From CAYYFX01 sp964471155 (GTDB taxonomy: Bacteria; ARS69), in NCBI GenBank assembly GCA_964471155.1, contig CAYYFX010000067.1, positions 1-21,417 on the forward strand: a DNA stretch of 21,417 nucleotides, written 5' to 3'. This document shows positions 15,048 through 21,417 of the stretch, one piece after another. The notes below the pieces were generated by a model. That model was not told where the DNA came from. It worked only from the letters and a program-made list of their open reading frames with translations, and searched no databases. Each line of letters opens with the position of its first letter. Positions within the stretch are counted from its first letter, which is position 1. The translations under genes were made by a program, and so were the position numbers.

Positions 15048-15785
15048 GTGGACCCCGACTTCCGCATCCTGCCCGACGCCGACACCGCCGCGCGCTTCGC
15101 CGCGCACCTGGGCGCCGCCTTCGCCCGCGAGGCGGTCCTGAAGCGGAAGCGCTTCACCGTGGCGCTGGCCGGCGGCAGCACGCCGCGCGCCGTGTACGCG
15201 GCGCTCGCGGCCGAGCCGGCCGGCGCCGTGCCGTGGCGGAACGCGTTCGTGTTCTTCGGAGACGAGCGGCGCGTCCCGCCCGCGGATCCCGCCAGCAACT
15301 GGCGCATGGCGAGCGAGGCCCTGCTGTCGAAGGCGCCCGTGCCGCCGGAGCAGGTCTTCCGCCTGCGCGGGGAGGTGCCCGACCCGGATGCGGAGGCGCG
15401 CCGGTACGAGGCGGAGCTGCGCCGGCACGCGCCGGACGGGTTGGACCTCGTCTTCCTGGGAATGGGCGAGGACGGACACACCGCGTCGCTCTTCCCGGAG
15501 ACGCCGGCGCTGGACGAACGGATGCGGTGGGTGGTTCCGTCGGAGGCGCCGAAGGGCACGGCCGCGCCGGGCCGCCTCACGCTCACGCTGCCGGTGCTGT
15601 CCGAGGCACGGCGCGTGATCTTCCTGGTCACCGGCGCGGCGAAGCGGGACGCTCTGACGCGGGTGCGCCATCGCCTCGAGCCGCTCCCGCCCGCCGCGCG
15701 GGTGAACGCCCGCGAAGCCACCCTCTGGATCGTCGACGTCGCTGCGGCCGGCGATTTCGCCGGACCTCGCTCGTCGGCCCCCTAG
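15048..15785 (+). CDS. pgl: 6-phosphogluconolactonase
   Basis: A 245-aa DevB/SugarP-isomerase-type lactonase that hydrolyses 6-phosphogluconolactone to 6-phosphogluconate, linking zwf to gnd. Diagnostic motifs are TVALAGGSTPRAVY, then FFGDERRVPPADPASNWRMA, and the catalytic region LVFLGMGEDGHTASLFP. The GTG at 15048 is chosen because AAGGGA lies 6 nt upstream; a GTG at 15033 overlapping the zwf stop is possible and would add five residues. Its TAG stop overlaps, on the opposite strand, the stop of the flavin monooxygenase through a shared CTAG. With gnd and zwf the full oxidative branch is present. Confidence 0.95.
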   Translation: MDPDFRILPDADTAARFAAHLGAAFAREAVLKRKRFTVALAGGSTPRAVYAALAAEPAGAVPWRNAFVFFGDERRVPPADPASNWRMASEALLSKAPVPPEQVFRLRGEVPDPDAEARRYEAELRRHAPDGLDLVFLGMGEDGHTASLFPETPALDERMRWVVPSEAPKGTAAPGRLTLTLPVLSEARRVIFLVTGAAKRDALTRVRHRLEPLPPAARVNAREATLWIVDVAAAGDFAGPRSSAP

Positions 15786-17083
15786 TCGACCCTTCCGGTG
15801 AGCTCCGCGGGCGCTTCCCTCTTCACCTCCAGGCCGAGCTGGTTCGCGAGCAGACGGAAACCGTCGCCCCAGCCCGGCAGGCATGCGCGGATGCGGAAGC
15901 GGTTCCAGGCCACCCAGGGATCCGCGGTGCCGCGGGGCACCAGGTCTCCCGAGAGGCCGGAGAGGAGTTCCCACTCCCGCCGCCAGCGCTCGTCGTACTC
16001 GTCCAGGAGGTTCGCCGAGGCGCCGTCCTTCAGCACGCGCACGAGCCGCTCCACGACGTCGCGGGCCTCGGCGAACCCCAGGTTCATGCTCTGCACGCCG
16101 ACCGGCCCGGTGACGTGCGCCGCGTCGCCGCACAGGGCGAAGCGCGGGCCGGCGAACCGGGTGGCCAGCTTGCGGTCGAACTTCACCGACGTGGACCACG
16201 TGATCTCGCCCGGTTCGGTGTCGAACCAGGGCGCGCGCTCCCCGAGCAGCCGCAGCAGCGCGTCCCTCCCGAGCCCGGCCGCGTGCTCCGGATCGGTCTG
16301 CATCACGTAGCGGCTCTTCTCGCGCAGGTCCGCCGCGGGCGGCGCCGCGTCCGGCATCTCGAAGCTCCAGCGCACCCTCCCGTCGGGCAGCGGCCAGAGC
16401 ACGCTCATGGCCTTCTCGCCGAGCACCACGCGCATCTCGTGCGGCAGCGGGTAGTCCGACTCGAACTCGAACACCGAGAAGACGGAAGGCGCGCCGGCGT
16501 CCCGCAGGTGCACGCCGAAGGCGGTGCGCACGCCCGAGTCGGCCCCGTCCGCGCCGATCACGAAGGACGGGTGCATCGCCTTGCGGTGGACCACCTGCCA
16601 CTCGGGCACGCTCACGGCGTAGCCGGAGGACACCTTGTCCAGGTGATCCAGCGTCACGTGCAGGCCGTCGTCGTCCGTGCGCACGGAGGATACCCGGCGC
16701 GTCCACTCCACCTTCCGGCGCGCGTCCGAGAGCAGGGCGTTCAGGTGCTGCTCGATGCGGCTCTGCCGGAGGACCAGGAGGTAGGGATGGACCCCGGGGA
16801 GCTCGGTGAGGCGCACCGAGGCGCGCCACTTCGTGTCGTCGTAGAACGCGATCGTCTCGACGCGGCGTCCCTCGGCCAGCTCGCGCTCCTCCAGCCCGAA
16901 CGTGGCGAGCATCTCGATGGAGCGCGGGTGGAGCGCCAGGGCATAGCTGTGCGCGGCGGTGCGGACGTCCCGGTCCACGACACGGAAATCCACGCCGCGG
17001 TCGGCCAGGCAGAGCGCCGTGAACATGCCGACCGGTCCGGCGCCGACGACCAGGACTTCGGGGTCCTTCTTCCGGAAGTACAC
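15782..17083 (-). CDS. FAD-dependent class A flavoprotein monooxygenase
   Basis: A 433-aa single-component aromatic-hydroxylase-type flavoprotein. The dinucleotide-binding motif VGAGPVGMFTALCLADRG (from residue 13) is followed by VVDRD at the end of the second strand. The NAD(P)H/FAD 'DG' motif is VIGADGADSGVR (about 163-174), and the 'GD' FAD-ribityl motif is FALCGDAAHVTGPVGVQSMNLGFAEA (quoted here only by its ends: FALCGDAAH and MNLGFAEA). Such enzymes hydroxylate phenolic or polyketide-like substrates with NAD(P)H and O2; the substrate here is unknown. The GTG start has GGAGGT about 9 nt upstream, and no better upstream start exists in frame. Two direct repeats lie 80-110 bp upstream. It converges with pgl and overlaps it by 4 nt. 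Confidence 0.9.
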   Translation of the reverse strand: MYFRKKDPEVLVVGAGPVGMFTALCLADRGVDFRVVDRDVRTAAHSYALALHPRSIEMLATFGLEERELAEGRRVETIAFYDDTKWRASVRLTELPGVHPYLLVLRQSRIEQHLNALLSDARRKVEWTRRVSSVRTDDDGLHVTLDHLDKVSSGYAVSVPEWQVVHRKAMHPSFVIGADGADSGVRTAFGVHLRDAGAPSVFSVFEFESDYPLPHEMRVVLGEKAMSVLWPLPDGRVRWSFEMPDAAPPAADLREKSRYVMQTDPEHAAGLGRDALLRLLGERAPWFDTEPGEITWSTSVKFDRKLATRFAGPRFALCGDAAHVTGPVGVQSMNLGFAEARDVVERLVRVLKDGASANLLDEYDERWRREWELLSGLSGDLVPRGTADPWVAWNRFRIRACLPGWGDGFRLLANQLGLEVKREAPAELTGRVD

Positions 17084-17161
17084 GGCGGGGGCACCTCCGC
17101 AGCGGCCGCGGGCGGGCGGCCAGCTCGTCAACAACGTACCCCGGAGGGTGCGGGAAGACCC

Positions 17162-17192
17162 TGACGGATGCCGGTCCGCCACATGACGGATG
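17162..17192. repeat. Two TGACGGATG direct repeats 22 bp apart upstream of the monooxygenase
   Basis: TGACGGATG occurs at 17162-17170 and again at 17184-17192, 22 bp apart (about two helical turns). The second copy is followed by TCAG, giving TGAC-GGAT-GTCA, an inverted repeat, and CTGAC (17161-17165) with GTCAG (17192-17196) flank the whole. They sit 79-109 bp upstream of the monooxygenase GTG. An activator site is a reasonable inference. Confidence 0.45.
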
Positions 17193-17221
17193 TCAGTTCC
17201 GGCGATTCCGGGCCGTGCGAG

Positions 17222-17240
17222 GCGGCCGCTCAGCGGCCGC
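17222..17240 (-). terminator. 8-bp hairpin with the stop codon as its loop
   Basis: GCGGCCGC (17222-17229) and GCGGCCGC (17233-17240) flank the TGA stop of the 948-aa gene. Each is a palindrome, so the RNA can form an 8-bp GC stem with only the stop codon unpaired. No T-tract follows on the minus strand, so terminator function is tentative. Confidence 0.35.
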
Positions 17241-20076
17241 GGAGGACCACCTTGCGGTTCACCTCGGCGTCGGGCGAGGCGAAGCGGACGAAGTAGACCC
17301 CCGGGGCGGCGCGGCCGGTCCCGGACTCGCCCGTCCAGGCGAAGCGGTGCAGGCCGGCCGCGAGCGGGCCGGTGAAGAGGTCGCGGACGAGGCGGCCGCG
17401 GACGTCGTACACGCGCAGGCTGCCGGTGTCGGCGCGCGGCAGCACGAGCGAGAGCACGGCGGTGCCGGCGGTGATCGGGTTCGGCGCGGCGTCGAGGGTG
17501 GGGCGTCCCGGCGCGAGCGCCGTTGCGGACAGCTCCCCGCCGCGCCGGTCGAGGTACTCCGGCGTGCCGGCGAGGAGCGTCCACACCGCCGTCTCCGGGC
17601 CGCCCAGCGTGAGGCCGCGGGCGACGGCGCCGGACGTGACGTCGAGCACGCCCGCGCCCGACGGGTCCACGAGCCGCGCCGACCAGCCCGGCGGGAGCGC
17701 GACGGGAACGTCCACCGCGAGCGCGTAGGGCTGCGCCGGTCCGGAGGAGCGGACGAGGACACGCCACGCCGCACCATCCCGGGCGACCTGGCGGTAGTCC
17801 GCCTGCAGCGCGCGGCCGGCCTCGTCCTGGAAGGAGACCACCACGTGCTCGCCGGGAGGCAGCGGCGCCTCGAGGTAGTCGTGGGGGTCGGCCAGGTCGG
17901 AGGCGTCGGCCCGCATGCCGAGCCGGTTGCCGGCGTCGCGGCCGCGCGCCCATGTGCCGGTCACCTCGATGCGCCACTCGTCGTCCGCGGGCGCGCGCGG
18001 CGGCGCCGCCGCGGCGGGCGCGGCGGCCTCGGGCGGGATGGCGATCGCCAGGGGGGAGCCCGTCGTGTTCCGCAGCCAGTAGCCCTGTCGCGGCAGCAGC
18101 GTGTCCACGAAGTGCGCATAGCCGCCGGCGTCGTAGCGCACGAGATCGTCGCTGACGCCGGCCGGGCGAGTCACCTCCGCGAAGGGGACGGGGAACGGGA
18201 ACGGGTTCGCGAACTGGTTCCAGCCGGGCTCCAGGACGATCGTGAAGGCGCCGCCCAGGTCCGTGCTCCACCCGGACGCGCCGACGACCGTCTCGTCCGT
18301 GCTGTACACCCAGAACCCGCAGCCCGGTGTCGGATCGTCCGCCTGCCCGGGGCCGTCGCCGTAGGTCGTGCCGTTCCAGGTGCCGTAGCGCCAGCGCCGC
18401 GTGTCGTACGGTGCCAGCTCGTCGAAGACGGACAGGATGGCCGCGGCGTCGGGCTCGAACGGGATGCCGAGCAGGGAGAAGCGGCCCGCGGGAAGCGTGA
18501 AGGTGGCGCTCTCCGTCACGCGCACGCGGACGCCCGCGTAGCCCGCGGCGGGGACGCGCACGGTGACGCACGGCGTGGCGATGACCGCCACGCACTGCAG
18601 CCCGTTCGGGCCGACCTCCGCGCCGTCGATCGTGGCCTCCCACACGTTCGGCGACGTTCGCGTCATCGCCGCTTCCGTGAAGGTCGTCCCGCCGCCGTTG
18701 CGATGGCGGAGCGTGACGCCGGTGACGTCGGTGTCGTCGTCCAGGGTCAGCGTCATGGTGACCGGGTTCCCCGGCAGCGAGCCGGTCACGGCCTCGAAGG
18801 CGCCGGTCGCGCCGGCCTGCACGTTCACCACGGTGCTGTCCACGTCGTTGCCGTTCGTCGTGTCCGCCTGCGCCACCGCGGTGACCGCGGCCACGTTCCG
18901 GAGCGCGAGCCCGCCGGTCTCCGGCCCCACGATCGCCGTGAGGTCCAGCGTGGCGTTCGCGCCGAACGCGAGGTCGCCGACCGACCAGACGCCGGTGCCC
19001 TGGTCGAAGCTGCCCTGCGAGGCCGTGTGCCCGGACGGCGCGAGGCCGTCCGGGAGCGTGTTCGTCACCTCCACGCCGGTGGCGTCGTCCGGACCGGCGT
19101 TCGTCACGACGAGCGAGATGACCACGCTGTCCGTCTCGCACAGGGCGGCCGGCGGCGCGTCCACGGTCACGCCGAGGTCCGCGCGCGGGAGCGGCACGAT
19201 GCCCACGGTGACGGAGTCCGTGTCCGTGTAGATGTTCGCGTCGAAGGGGGCGCTGGCGGTGCGGCTCGCGCGGTTGACGGCGGTGCCGCCGCCCGATCCG
19301 ATGACGGCGTGCACCGTGAGCGTGAGCGTGGCGCTGTCCCCCACGGCGAGCGAACCGACCGTCCACAGGCCGGACGCGGGGTTGTACCCGCCCTGGCTCG
19401 CGGACGCGGACTCGAACACGAGCGGGGACTCGACGGGATCCTCCACCTCGACGCCGGTCGCCGCCAGGGGTCCCAGGTTGCGCACGACGACATCGAGCGT
19501 GAACGGAGCCGCCTCGAGCGGCGCGGGATCGCCCGCCGACACGCCCACCGCGACATCGGTGCTGACGCACAGGGGGGTTCCGGCGTTGCACGGCGTGGAT
19601 CCGTCCGAGGCGAACCCGATCGCCTCGTTCGGGATGACGCGGCCGAGACACGTCGTCGTGGCGTTGATCCCGTTGGACGACGGCACGATGCAGACGGAGG
19701 CGCCGGCGAACAGCAGGTAGTTCACGGGGAACGAGCCGGCCAGTCGCGGCCCGCCGGTCGGGCAGGCGGGGATCGTGAGGCGCGGCTCCGCGGTCGAGCC
19801 GCTGTTGGCGAAGCCGTTCAGCGGAGTGAACGCGCCCAGCGACTCCGTGCAGGAGATGCCGAACTCGGCCGTTGCCGCGCCCTCGACCGCCGCGTCGCAC
19901 GCAAGCCACAGGTACACCGTCTGCGTGAGCAGGGGCGCCCCGGAGGTGTGCGCGAACGGATCGGTGTCGCTGGCGCTCAGCGTCCAGCCGTACCCCCCGG
20001 CGGTCGCGCGGGACGCCGGCAGCGCCGCCGCGAGGGCGGCCGCGAACGCCGCGACCCGCACGCGGGCGCAGCTCAT
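17230..20076 (-). CDS. Secreted protein with two DUF11-type domains and C-terminal FlgD-like/sorting Ig domain
   Basis: A 948-aa exported protein. The start ATG at 20074-20076 gives a signal peptide (MSCARVRVAAFAAALAAALP, cleavage likely after ATA at residue 26) and overlaps the upstream gene stop by ATGA; a longer reading from 20439 is rejected. Residues about 30-165 are unique and Cys-containing. DUF11-type repeats follow at about 172-265 and 295-385, each with VVxNxGPxxATGVEV and GLW/GVWSVG. Residues about 500-640 carry patterns such as GRFSLLGIPFEPD and EPGWNQFANPFPFP. The C-terminus (about 860-948) is a FlgD-like Ig/sorting-type domain: AAPNPITAG, LRVYDVRGRLVRDL, APGVYFVRFA, NRKVVLRG. 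This ending is typical of surface proteins in FCB-type bacteria; exactly how it is exported here is unknown. It forms a unit with the TPR-like gene. Confidence 0.85.
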   Translation of the reverse strand: MSCARVRVAAFAAALAAALPASRATAGGYGWTLSASDTDPFAHTSGAPLLTQTVYLWLACDAAVEGAATAEFGISCTESLGAFTPLNGFANSGSTAEPRLTIPACPTGGPRLAGSFPVNYLLFAGASVCIVPSSNGINATTTCLGRVIPNEAIGFASDGSTPCNAGTPLCVSTDVAVGVSAGDPAPLEAAPFTLDVVVRNLGPLAATGVEVEDPVESPLVFESASASQGGYNPASGLWTVGSLAVGDSATLTLTVHAVIGSGGGTAVNRASRTASAPFDANIYTDTDSVTVGIVPLPRADLGVTVDAPPAALCETDSVVISLVVTNAGPDDATGVEVTNTLPDGLAPSGHTASQGSFDQGTGVWSVGDLAFGANATLDLTAIVGPETGGLALRNVAAVTAVAQADTTNGNDVDSTVVNVQAGATGAFEAVTGSLPGNPVTMTLTLDDDTDVTGVTLRHRNGGGTTFTEAAMTRTSPNVWEATIDGAEVGPNGLQCVAVIATPCVTVRVPAAGYAGVRVRVTESATFTLPAGRFSLLGIPFEPDAAAILSVFDELAPYDTRRWRYGTWNGTTYGDGPGQADDPTPGCGFWVYSTDETVVGASGWSTDLGGAFTIVLEPGWNQFANPFPFPVPFAEVTRPAGVSDDLVRYDAGGYAHFVDTLLPRQGYWLRNTTGSPLAIAIPPEAAAPAAAAPPRAPADDEWRIEVTGTWARGRDAGNRLGMRADASDLADPHDYLEAPLPPGEHVVVSFQDEAGRALQADYRQVARDGAAWRVLVRSSGPAQPYALAVDVPVALPPGWSARLVDPSGAGVLDVTSGAVARGLTLGGPETAVWTLLAGTPEYLDRRGGELSATALAPGRPTLDAAPNPITAGTAVLSLVLPRADTGSLRVYDVRGRLVRDLFTGPLAAGLHRFAWTGESGTGRAAPGVYFVRFASPDAEVNRKVVLRGR

Positions 20077-20672
20077 CGGACCGGCGCTCCCGAGGGCGGA
20101 TCCGGGAAATCGGGCGCCCCGGTGTCCCCGCCCGCCGGCGAACCCGGGTCGTCCCCCCCGAGCAGGAGCACGGTGGCCAGCGCGGCCACGCCGGCGCCGG
20201 CCCAGACCAGCTTGTTCGCGTACCACTTCGAGCCGGCCTCGCCGGCCGGCGCGATGCCGAGCGGCGGCGGCTCCGGATCGTCCGGGATCTCCGGCGGACA
20301 CGTCGCCAGCGCCACGCGGAAGAGCCGCATCTCGGCCGGCGAGAACACGTTCGGATCCGGCTGCCAGCGCGGCTCGGCGACCAGCGCCGCGCACAAGCGC
20401 TCGACCGCGGCGTCCTCCTCGTCCAGGCGCGCGTGGCACTGCGCGGCGAGCGCGAGCGCCTCGCGCCGCTCGCGCGCCCCCAGCCCGCGCGCATCCAGTC
20501 GCTTCTGCAGGATCCCCAGCGCCATCTCGAACTCGGCCTCGCGGAAGGCCGCGTTCGCGTCCTCCAGCGCGCCCGCCCGCACCGGCACGACGACCCCGAG
20601 GGACCAGGCGACGCCGAGGGAGTAGACGACCCCATGCGCCAGTATCTGCCGGAAGGGCGGGGCATTCGTCAT
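20073..20672 (-). CDS. TPR-like periplasmic protein with C-terminal membrane segment
   Basis: A 199-aa protein. The N-terminus has a hydrophobic signal (about residues 10-32), probably cleaved after VRA. Residues about 35-100 are helical and TPR-like (DANAAFREAEFEMALGILQ, then REALALAAQCHARLDEEDAA). A Pro-rich stretch with PPEIPDDPEPPP is followed by SKWYANKLVWAGAGVAALA, a membrane segment (about 148-170), and a Gly/Asp/Pro tail. The start ATG at 20672 has a weak AGGCGGAA upstream. Its TGA overlaps the ATG of the secreted DUF11/FlgD-like protein, so the two are translationally coupled and probably act together. I do not recognise a named family; a scaffold or assembly role is only inference. 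Confidence 0.8.
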   Translation of the reverse strand: MTNAPPFRQILAHGVVYSLGVAWSLGVVVPVRAGALEDANAAFREAEFEMALGILQKRLDARGLGARERREALALAAQCHARLDEEDAAVERLCAALVAEPRWQPDPNVFSPAEMRLFRVALATCPPEIPDDPEPPPLGIAPAGEAGSKWYANKLVWAGAGVAALATVLLLGGDDPGSPAGGDTGAPDFPDPPSGAPVR

Positions 20673-20884
20673 GTTCCGCCTATCGGCGGTGCACTCCGGC
20701 CCATTGAGGACGTCCCCGGCGGCGTGGCATCGCGTGGGCAGGACTGGTCCGCGGTGGGCTTCCCTGGCGTCCGCATCTCAAGGGCGCGGCGAGGACCGTC
20801 GATACCTCCTCCGGATCCACTCCCGCCGTCCCTGCACCGGGGGCAGTCCGCGATCGATCCCCACGGCGTGACGGAGGCGCCCGC
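20673..20884. other. Divergent intergenic region, 212 bp
   Basis: Separates the TPR-like/secreted-protein unit from the Ser/Thr kinase gene. Short reading frames cross it but none has a convincing start or composition. No clear promoter was found, apart from the ribosome site GGAGG at 20873-20877 that serves the kinase. Confidence 0.5.
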
Positions 20885-21417
20885 GTGAACCTGCCCCCAT
20901 CCCCGCGCGGCTACACGCTGCTCGAGCAGATCGGACGCGGCGGGACCGCGCTCGTGTACCGCGCGGTGCAGACGAACCTGTCGCGCCCGGTGGCGATCAA
21001 GTTCCTGGAGGCGCGCCGCGGGCCCGACGCGGCGCGCTTCGTGGAGCGTTTCCGGCGCGAGGCGCTCGCCGCCTCCGAGCTGAATCACCGCAACATCGTC
21101 ACCATCCACGAGTTCGGCGAGCACGACGGCGACCCGTTCCTCGTCATGGAACTCGTCGACGGCTTCGACCTGCAGAGCCTGGTGGACGAAGGGCTGCCGA
21201 TCCCGCCCGAGATCCTGCTGCTCCTGCTCGGCGAGGTGGTGAACGGGCTCGCGGCCGCGCACGAGCGCGGCATCATCCACCGCGACATCAAGCCCGCGAA
21301 CCTCCTGCTCAGCCGCAGCGGCGACGTGAAGATCACGGACTTCGGGCTCGCGCGCTCCATGGCGATCGAGCAGGAGCACGGCGGCATCACCGTGCACGGC
21401 TCGCTCCTCGGCACGCC
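20885..21417 (+). CDS. Ser/Thr protein kinase (Hanks type), 3' end cut by window
   Basis: 177 residues are visible and the gene continues past the right edge. The start GTG at 20885 has GGAGG 7 nt upstream. Kinase motifs: glycine loop IGRGGTALVYRA (16-27), catalytic VAIK with Lys39, helix-C Glu59 in RREALAASELNHRNIV, catalytic loop HRDIKPANLL (Asp134, Lys136, Asn139), DFGLAR (Asp152) and activation segment GSLLGT. It is an RD-type kinase, so activation-loop phosphorylation is likely. The glycine loop has Thr-Ala where the usual bacterial Met-Gly (GxGGMGxVY) stands. What follows the kinase domain (membrane segment, TPRs or PASTA) is not visible. It is divergent from the secreted-protein unit, with no direct evidence of function together. 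Confidence 0.95.
   Translation, partial: MNLPPSPRGYTLLEQIGRGGTALVYRAVQTNLSRPVAIKFLEARRGPDAARFVERFRREALAASELNHRNIVTIHEFGEHDGDPFLVMELVDGFDLQSLVDEGLPIPPEILLLLLGEVVNGLAAAHERGIIHRDIKPANLLLSRSGDVKITDFGLARSMAIEQEHGGITVHGSLLGT

Noticed and set aside
20077..20439. N-terminal extension of the secreted protein
   Set aside because: It would hide the signal peptide and overlaps the TPR-like gene in another frame; the ATGA overlap at 20073-20076 supports the later start.
17215..20625. An 1136-codon plus-strand frame opposite the secreted-protein gene
   Set aside because: Composition is Arg/Ala/Gly/His-rich with no domain. The minus strand has a signal peptide, DUF11 repeats and a FlgD-like end. Long antisense frames are expected at this GC content.
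15782..20665. A single minus-strand reading frame of more than 1600 codons
   Set aside because: Only its last 433 codons encode a recognisable protein (the monooxygenase). The rest is an Arg/Pro-rich shadow of the secreted-protein gene in another frame, and a strong GGAGGT precedes the GTG at 17083.

Overview
The window is about 21.4 kb of very GC-rich bacterial DNA, densely coded and with no RNA genes, IS elements, prophage or CRISPR arrays that I can see. The organism cannot be named with certainty. The secreted protein at 17230-20076 pairs DUF11-type repeats with a C-terminal FlgD-like/sorting-type Ig domain ending in VYFVRFA...NRKVVLRG. That combination is common in FCB-related high-GC lineages such as Candidatus Eisenbacteria, so I suggest a Gram-negative bacterium of that kind (inference). 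Start codons are often GTG, and translational coupling through ATGA overlaps is frequent.

Layout. (1) 1-2412: a 5'-partial malate synthase (aceB, minus strand) diverges from a ScfR/RamB/PrpR-type regulator; the shared, comparatively AT-rich promoter region holds two clean inverted repeats. (2) 2416-4979: a small DUF6116-like membrane protein, a small stand-alone protein with a caspase-like His/Cys pattern, and a minus-strand spoVG-eis-like pair. (3) 5269-10077: a plus-strand run of pterin carbinolamine dehydratase, an SRAP abasic-site-crosslinking protein, a PilB/GspE-type ATPase with an unusual triple zinc-ribbon tail, and a double-domain KaiC-like ATPase. (4) 10105-12493 (minus): an OPT-family transporter and a DUF3465 exported protein. 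(5) 12632-15785 (plus): gnd-zwf-pgl, a complete oxidative pentose-phosphate operon. (6) 15782-17083 (minus): a flavin monooxygenase whose stop codon overlaps that of pgl. (7) 17230-20672 (minus): a two-gene unit of a TPR-like membrane protein and a 948-aa secreted repeat protein. (8) 20885 to the end (plus): a Ser/Thr protein kinase, cut by the window edge.

How the genes work together. The regulator probably senses acyl-CoA status and controls the adjacent glyoxylate-shunt gene. The gnd-zwf-pgl operon produces NADPH/NADH and ribulose-5-phosphate from glucose-6-phosphate. The most unusual unit is the translationally coupled secretion-type ATPase plus KaiC-like protein. It recalls the archaeal ArlI-ArlH motor pair, but it carries zinc ribbons on the ATPase and a second KaiC domain that has lost its catalytic Glu pair (Gln-Gln instead). 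No pilus or secretion structural gene is visible in the window, so the target of this pair is open.
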